NCBI RefSeq assembly: GCF_900103225.1
Contig: NZ_FNJH01000004.1
Span: 483,967-547,966 of the forward strand
Direction: 5' to 3'
DNA: 64,000 bases
Source of the DNA: Pseudomonas congelans
GTDB lineage: Bacteria; Pseudomonadota; Gammaproteobacteria; Pseudomonadales; Pseudomonadaceae
This document shows, one piece after another, positions 59,899 to 64,000 of this stretch. The notes under the pieces were generated by a model. That model saw nothing but the letters and a program-made list of their open reading frames with translations. It was not told the origin of the DNA and ran no database searches. The translations under genes were made by a program, and so were the position numbers. Position 1 is the first letter of the stretch. Each line of letters opens with the position of its first letter.

Positions 59899-62800
59899 AT
59901 GACCGACAAATCCGGTACACATACTCAACGACGTGCGGCAACGTTCGCCAAAACACCCGCCACGGCCACCAGCCTGTGTCCCTTCCGAGGGCCTGACGTC
60001 GCCATCGTGCCAGTGCGCTATGCGCTGGACCGCTCGCGCTACGATGCCGCGCCCGAGAAGCTGAAGCCGCTGCTCAAGGGCAGCAGATGGGCGGTGATGC
60101 CGAAGCTGAAAACACGCACCTATACCCTTCGCCAACTGTATGACGGTTACGTGTATGTCTATGACGAGACTGCCGGGACCTTTCATGAATACGTCTCGTC
60201 AGCTGCCAACGGTCATCTGAGCCGCATCATCTGGACAGACGCACAGATCGGCAGTGACCGGCGAAGCGGTGCCGACGATGGCAAACCCTTCCTGCTCTAT
60301 CCGCGGAACAACCGGCTTCACATCGCCTTTTCTGCGCAGCAATGGACGTGGCGAATCTGCGAACACCTGCGCTCGAATCCGGCAAGCCGCGCGTCATGGA
60401 TGAAAGCGCTGGATCTGAAGCGCTACTGCATGACCATGGCCGAGCCGGATACCTTGCCGTTGAAGCGTATTGCAGAAGCGGTGGCGGACATCGACAAGGA
60501 GCATGTGGTTGATGATGACCGTTTTGCAGACTCGGCGATTCCCACCTCCAAGGCCTTCAGCGAGGAAGCCAATCCGCTGTCTTCGCCCATCGGCGCTGAC
60601 GTTTTCTGGCAGGGCAGTGTTGAACACCAGGACAGCTCTCTGCTCATTGCCCTTGATGACCCGCTGGCCATTTTCAACGATCTGGGCATGCAACTGGCCG
60701 CTGATCAGGCCGCTTATCGTAACTGGCAAGCCGAGCACGAACACAAGATCCAGATCGCCCAGACCGTTGCCACACTGTGTGGCGCTGAAAGCGAACCGGA
60801 AAAACTGCCCGCATCGGTGCGCGGCAATACGGCGCTTACCCACCAGTACCTGGGCGACGTCGAAGCCTATTTTGAACAATGCATTTTTGAACAGGAGCAG
60901 ATCGGCAACAACACCGCTCCCGGAGGCGTGCTATTGCTGCCGGATATTTTCAAGAGTCCGGAGATGCGCAGATCGATTGAAATGCGTTACGGCAGCGCGC
61001 CTTCTGACGAGGCTCTGCAAGCCTGGAAGGATCGCCAAAAATGGCGGCGCGAGGTCGATCTGACAGGTGCGCGTCAGTACCTTCAGCAGCACCTGCAGAC
61101 AGGCGAAACACTGCTGCAACAGGTGCGTGACACGCAAAGCGATTTCCGACAATGGTCGACCCATCTGGGCACGGAACCCATCAAGCTGTTTGTCGACACC
61201 ACCCACCCTGAAAGCCTGCTGTACCTGCAAACGGTCATGCTCAATCTGCAGATCATCTACGCTCAGGACAGCGCCGCCAGCGCCTGGCTCGCCGAGCAGG
61301 AAACCAACGACAGCAGTCTGTTTGGCACGTTGCGCTACGGCGTCTCACCGTCGCTCAAACACGCGCTGCACCAGGAGGCCAACGCGCTCCTGAACGGTAT
61401 GGGTGACGCCACCAATCTGGCCACCCGCATCGGCGAACTCAACAGCACACTCAATCATCAGGGCTTTGCCGACAAGCCGTGGATGAAGGCGCTGAAACAA
61501 CCCGTTCAGGACACCTTCAAAGCACTTGGCCAACTGGCCAGCAACGCAGGCAAAGCGACGTTCGAAAGTATCCTGCTGGCCTGGGTGCCCATAGACAGCC
61601 GTCTGGCGGTGGGCAAGCAGCAGAACATCGTTGCACTGATTCGCACACTGTTGATCGGCCAGATCCTGCTCGATTCGAAGGCGCGTATTGCGATCGATCA
61701 CACAATGCTCGCGAAGCTGAAAAGCTGGATCAGTGAGTGGCAGGTAATCAACAAGCAGATCAGCGATACCCGCCGCAGCTGGCTCTATCCCACCGCTTAC
61801 AACCCCCGCAAAAGCATCGCAAGCAACCTGCGCACCCTCGAGCAAAAACTTCGCCTGCACGAACTGAACATGCCCGCCCTGCTCGACTATCAGAACAACC
61901 AATACGCCAAGCAATTGCAGGACGAGATTCGCCTGCACTTCCAGTCCGGCAAAGCCATCGCCAAAGACTGGCTGAACACCGCCAAACGCTGGAGCGAAAG
62001 CCTGGGCGGCACTGCCGGCTCGATCACTTGGGGCGTGATCATGCTCAACTTCATCAACACCGCCTTCACTTATCGCGACCTTACTCGGGACGGAGACTTC
62101 AGCGCCAAGGACATCGGCAAGGTGACCTATGGGTTGGGGTACAGCTTTAACTTGCTGATGGCGGTGTTTGTTGAAGCGCCGTGGGCGGTTATCAGAGATG
62201 CGACGCCGGCGCTGATTGACGGCAAGAATGTCGGGATTCTGGATCGTTCTGCGGGTTATTGGAGGGCTAAGGGCAATGTCGCATGGGGTGATGCGGTAAG
62301 TGGGTTCAGGGTTTCGATGGTGGCGATGGGCGGATTGGGGATAGTAGCGGCTACGCTCGAAGCGATAGATATATGGGATGATCTGGCCAAGGTAAAAACA
62401 AATGAAGACAGGATAGCTACGGAGATAAAGATTGCATCGGTAGCCATGATGGGGCTAGGCAGCACTGTACAACTTATTGCGGGTCTTTTCCCATCGAGTT
62501 TTCTCACTGCTTTTGCGATGGCGCCGTGGTTTAGTGTCGCCTTATTACTGACAGGCGCCGTGTATTTACTCGCAACAATGGCGTTGAACCACTTCAAACA
62601 AGACAGCATAGGATGGTGGCTGCGAAAATGCAGCTGGTCAAAGTCGATCGAATATCGATACTCCACAAGCAAGAAAGGCCAACTTGAAGAGAAGTTTGCC
62701 TTACTTACTATACAGCTTAGTCCTCAGATTTATGTGAAGAGCACCACACGTGATGAGAGCCGCTATCTCGGAAAGGGAGATTACTACAGCGTTCCAGTAC

Positions 62801-63279
62801 AATACGGTGCGGGGGTGCAAATTCTTCTGCCAAGCGCGATACGCGGGCAAACTGTGCACTTCACTATCATTAGCAGCAAACGTCCATGGGCCGTGCTCCC
62901 GGTAGAAAAGATAGACTTTCCGGTGCAGGAGCCGTTTCTGGCACGAGGCCAGTTCAAAAAGGCCGACAGTTTTGGAGTGCTTTTCAATCAGCCCGCCGGT
63001 AATGCTTATGAGGACCTCACATTTCCGCTTATGCCTCCTGAGGGTGAAAGTATTATCTGGGAAACCTGGTTACCTCTTGAGAAAGATGCAACATATCTGG
63101 AACTTAAGTTATGGTATCCCGATAGCTTGGTCAAATCAGGCCAACCAAATAAAGGCTATCGCTTCCAAGTAGAGCTTAGTCATAAAGGCAAGTTTGTGAT
63201 CGACGGACTCTCAGACAGCGAGCTGGAAACAAAGTCATCCGAACAAGCCAACGTCTTAACTCTCGAAATAACGGAATAA
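59899..63279 (+). CDS. putative type VI secretion effector, VasX/BTH_I2691-like, pore-forming
   Basis: 1126 residues, starting MTDKSGTHTQRRAATFAKTP. Near residue 27, CPFRGPDVAIVPVRYALD is the type of opening seen in VasX and BTH_I2691-family T6SS effectors, followed by RTYTLRQLYDGYVYVYDETA. No signal peptide, as expected for a T6SS substrate. Between ~700 and 900 there are several hydrophobic stretches (SITWGVIMLNFINTAFTY; VAMGGLGIVAATLE; a ~50-residue patch at ~845-895) that look colicin-like or membrane-inserting. The last ~225 residues are soluble and AT-rich in coding. The assignment is by pattern recognition and should be tested by a profile search. The ribosome-binding site is weak. Confidence 0.72.
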   Translation: MTDKSGTHTQRRAATFAKTPATATSLCPFRGPDVAIVPVRYALDRSRYDAAPEKLKPLLKGSRWAVMPKLKTRTYTLRQLYDGYVYVYDETAGTFHEYVSSAANGHLSRIIWTDAQIGSDRRSGADDGKPFLLYPRNNRLHIAFSAQQWTWRICEHLRSNPASRASWMKALDLKRYCMTMAEPDTLPLKRIAEAVADIDKEHVVDDDRFADSAIPTSKAFSEEANPLSSPIGADVFWQGSVEHQDSSLLIALDDPLAIFNDLGMQLAADQAAYRNWQAEHEHKIQIAQTVATLCGAESEPEKLPASVRGNTALTHQYLGDVEAYFEQCIFEQEQIGNNTAPGGVLLLPDIFKSPEMRRSIEMRYGSAPSDEALQAWKDRQKWRREVDLTGARQYLQQHLQTGETLLQQVRDTQSDFRQWSTHLGTEPIKLFVDTTHPESLLYLQTVMLNLQIIYAQDSAASAWLAEQETNDSSLFGTLRYGVSPSLKHALHQEANALLNGMGDATNLATRIGELNSTLNHQGFADKPWMKALKQPVQDTFKALGQLASNAGKATFESILLAWVPIDSRLAVGKQQNIVALIRTLLIGQILLDSKARIAIDHTMLAKLKSWISEWQVINKQISDTRRSWLYPTAYNPRKSIASNLRTLEQKLRLHELNMPALLDYQNNQYAKQLQDEIRLHFQSGKAIAKDWLNTAKRWSESLGGTAGSITWGVIMLNFINTAFTYRDLTRDGDFSAKDIGKVTYGLGYSFNLLMAVFVEAPWAVIRDATPALIDGKNVGILDRSAGYWRAKGNVAWGDAVSGFRVSMVAMGGLGIVAATLEAIDIWDDLAKVKTNEDRIATEIKIASVAMMGLGSTVQLIAGLFPSSFLTAFAMAPWFSVALLLTGAVYLLATMALNHFKQDSIGWWLRKCSWSKSIEYRYSTSKKGQLEEKFALLTIQLSPQIYVKSTTRDESRYLGKGDYYSVPVQYGAGVQILLPSAIRGQTVHFTIISSKRPWAVLPVEKIDFPVQEPFLARGQFKKADSFGVLFNQPAGNAYEDLTFPLMPPEGESIIWETWLPLEKDATYLELKLWYPDSLVKSGQPNKGYRFQVELSHKGKFVIDGLSDSELETKSSEQANVLTLEITE

Positions 63280-63283
63280 AACC

Positions 63284-64000
63284 GTGACCCTCAAAAACTC
63301 GACTCCTACTTTGCCGAGCAACATAAACAGCATGGTTGAAAACTCAAAAACTCTTGAAGCGCCCAACCCAACATCCATTGGTGAAGATATTTTAAACTGG
63401 TCAATAAAAACCATGGCGAGATCCCCTAACGAAATACTACTTGGTGAAGTAGGCACCGTTGTTATATGCGCCATCATGCTGGGCTTTAATATATGGCTTG
63501 GCCGGAAAATTTTTCTCGAGAATCCTTCTGAAGTTTTATTTCTGGTGTATACATTTGCCGGTGCCGCTCTATACATTATTGCGTTAGGCGTTCGCCAAAA
63601 AACCATCTACAACTACACCATCACCCCCCACCACGCCCTCGTAGAGTATTACCTCCACTACCCTGACTTCGCCTCCTCCCTTTTCAAAGGCATCGCCATC
63701 GCAGTGATCATGCTGTTCGTGTTCGTAGCCATACTCACCGGATCACTGCTGTTCCTGATCGGCCCCGTGGCCATGGCCTTTATCGCAGCGATCAAGCTAC
63801 TTAACTGGGAAAACCCCATCCACCACGAACAAAGCCTGCCGTGGAACGAGTACAACTTCGTCACCGTCGACCGAAAGCGCCTCATGATCATCACCCACCG
63901 CACCGACGTCACGCTTGGCTTCGAGGCCCGCTTCCAGCACGAGGTGCTGTTCAATAAATACCTCGCGTTTCTCCGATCCGCGCTCCCCCCTACGGCCGAA
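63284..64000 (+). CDS. multi-pass membrane protein, likely immunity protein (3' end beyond window)
   Basis: The reading frame starts at GTG 63284, 4 bases after the effector stop, and stays open to the window edge, giving 239 codons. Three or four hydrophobic segments are visible: IWLGRK preceded by VGTVVICAIMLGFN, VLFLVYTFAGAALYIIALGV, and an inner pair ending LTGSLLFLIGPVAMAFIA. Coupling to a putative membrane-attacking effector suggests an immunity protein in the inner membrane, as for TsiV2 with VasX. That function is inferred from context only. GC is low up to about 63600 and high after it. Confidence 0.65.
   Translation, partial: MTLKNSTPTLPSNINSMVENSKTLEAPNPTSIGEDILNWSIKTMARSPNEILLGEVGTVVICAIMLGFNIWLGRKIFLENPSEVLFLVYTFAGAALYIIALGVRQKTIYNYTITPHHALVEYYLHYPDFASSLFKGIAIAVIMLFVFVAILTGSLLFLIGPVAMAFIAAIKLLNWENPIHHEQSLPWNEYNFVTVDRKRLMIITHRTDVTLGFEARFQHEVLFNKYLAFLRSALPPTAE

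Overview
The window is a stretch of a GC-rich gammaproteobacterial chromosome, almost certainly Pseudomonas and most likely the P. syringae group. The evidence is gene content and order (argE-argA; gcvT-gcvH; dadX-ridA-dadA with dadR divergent; rpmB-rpmG; coaBC-dut-algC-argB; pyrE/crc; rph; yicC-gmk; rpoZ-spoT-ridA; exbB-exbD-tonB; oxyR-recG), which follows the order I remember for P. aeruginosa, plus Pseudomonas-type REP palindromes. Species assignment is inference, since no rRNA or typing gene lies in the window. I saw no tRNA, rRNA, CRISPR array, transposase or integrase.

Layout. 1-13.6 kb: arginine synthesis (argE, argA cut by the left edge), a CYTH/CHAD triphosphatase, an Lrp-type regulator, an isolated GspE/PilB-type ATPase, the glycine-cleavage genes gcvT-gcvH, a ferric-iron ABC importer lacking an adjacent ATPase, and a Crp-like regulator. 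13.6-28.9 kb: amino-acid and polyamine catabolism. D-alanine dehydrogenase, catabolic alanine racemase and a RidA protein form the dad operon, with DadR divergent. Next to it are a PauR-like repressor and, further on, a PauB-like oxidase and a KauB/PuuC-like aldehyde dehydrogenase, which are consecutive steps of gamma-glutamyl-polyamine breakdown. A phospholipase D lipoprotein, a MocR regulator and an MFS carrier lie between them. 28.9-47 kb: housekeeping genes for ribosomal proteins L28/L33, RadC, CoA synthesis, dUTPase, AlgC, ArgB, PyrE, Crc, RNase PH, YicC, guanylate kinase, RNA polymerase omega, SpoT and RidA. 47-56.9 kb: a TonB energising operon, OxyR, RecG, an HDOD protein, a GFA enzyme and a citrate transporter.

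56.9-64 kb is the accessory end. An intact comM is followed by an acetyltransferase gene and then a second, frameshifted copy of only the first ~270 bases of comM. The two copies form ~331-base direct repeats about 93 percent identical. Beyond them lies an 1126-residue protein resembling VasX/BTH_I2691-type type VI secretion effectors, with a hydrophobic, low-GC C-terminal part. Four bases downstream a multi-pass membrane protein, the likely immunity partner, runs off the right edge. This is the most interesting locus in the window.

Other points of note are an AlgC reading frame with a ~396-residue membrane-anchored N-terminal extension that has a better ribosome-binding site than the classical start, and a family of ~130-base multi-palindrome repeats, including a 2.3-copy tandem array of ~175-base units between argB and the pyrE operon.
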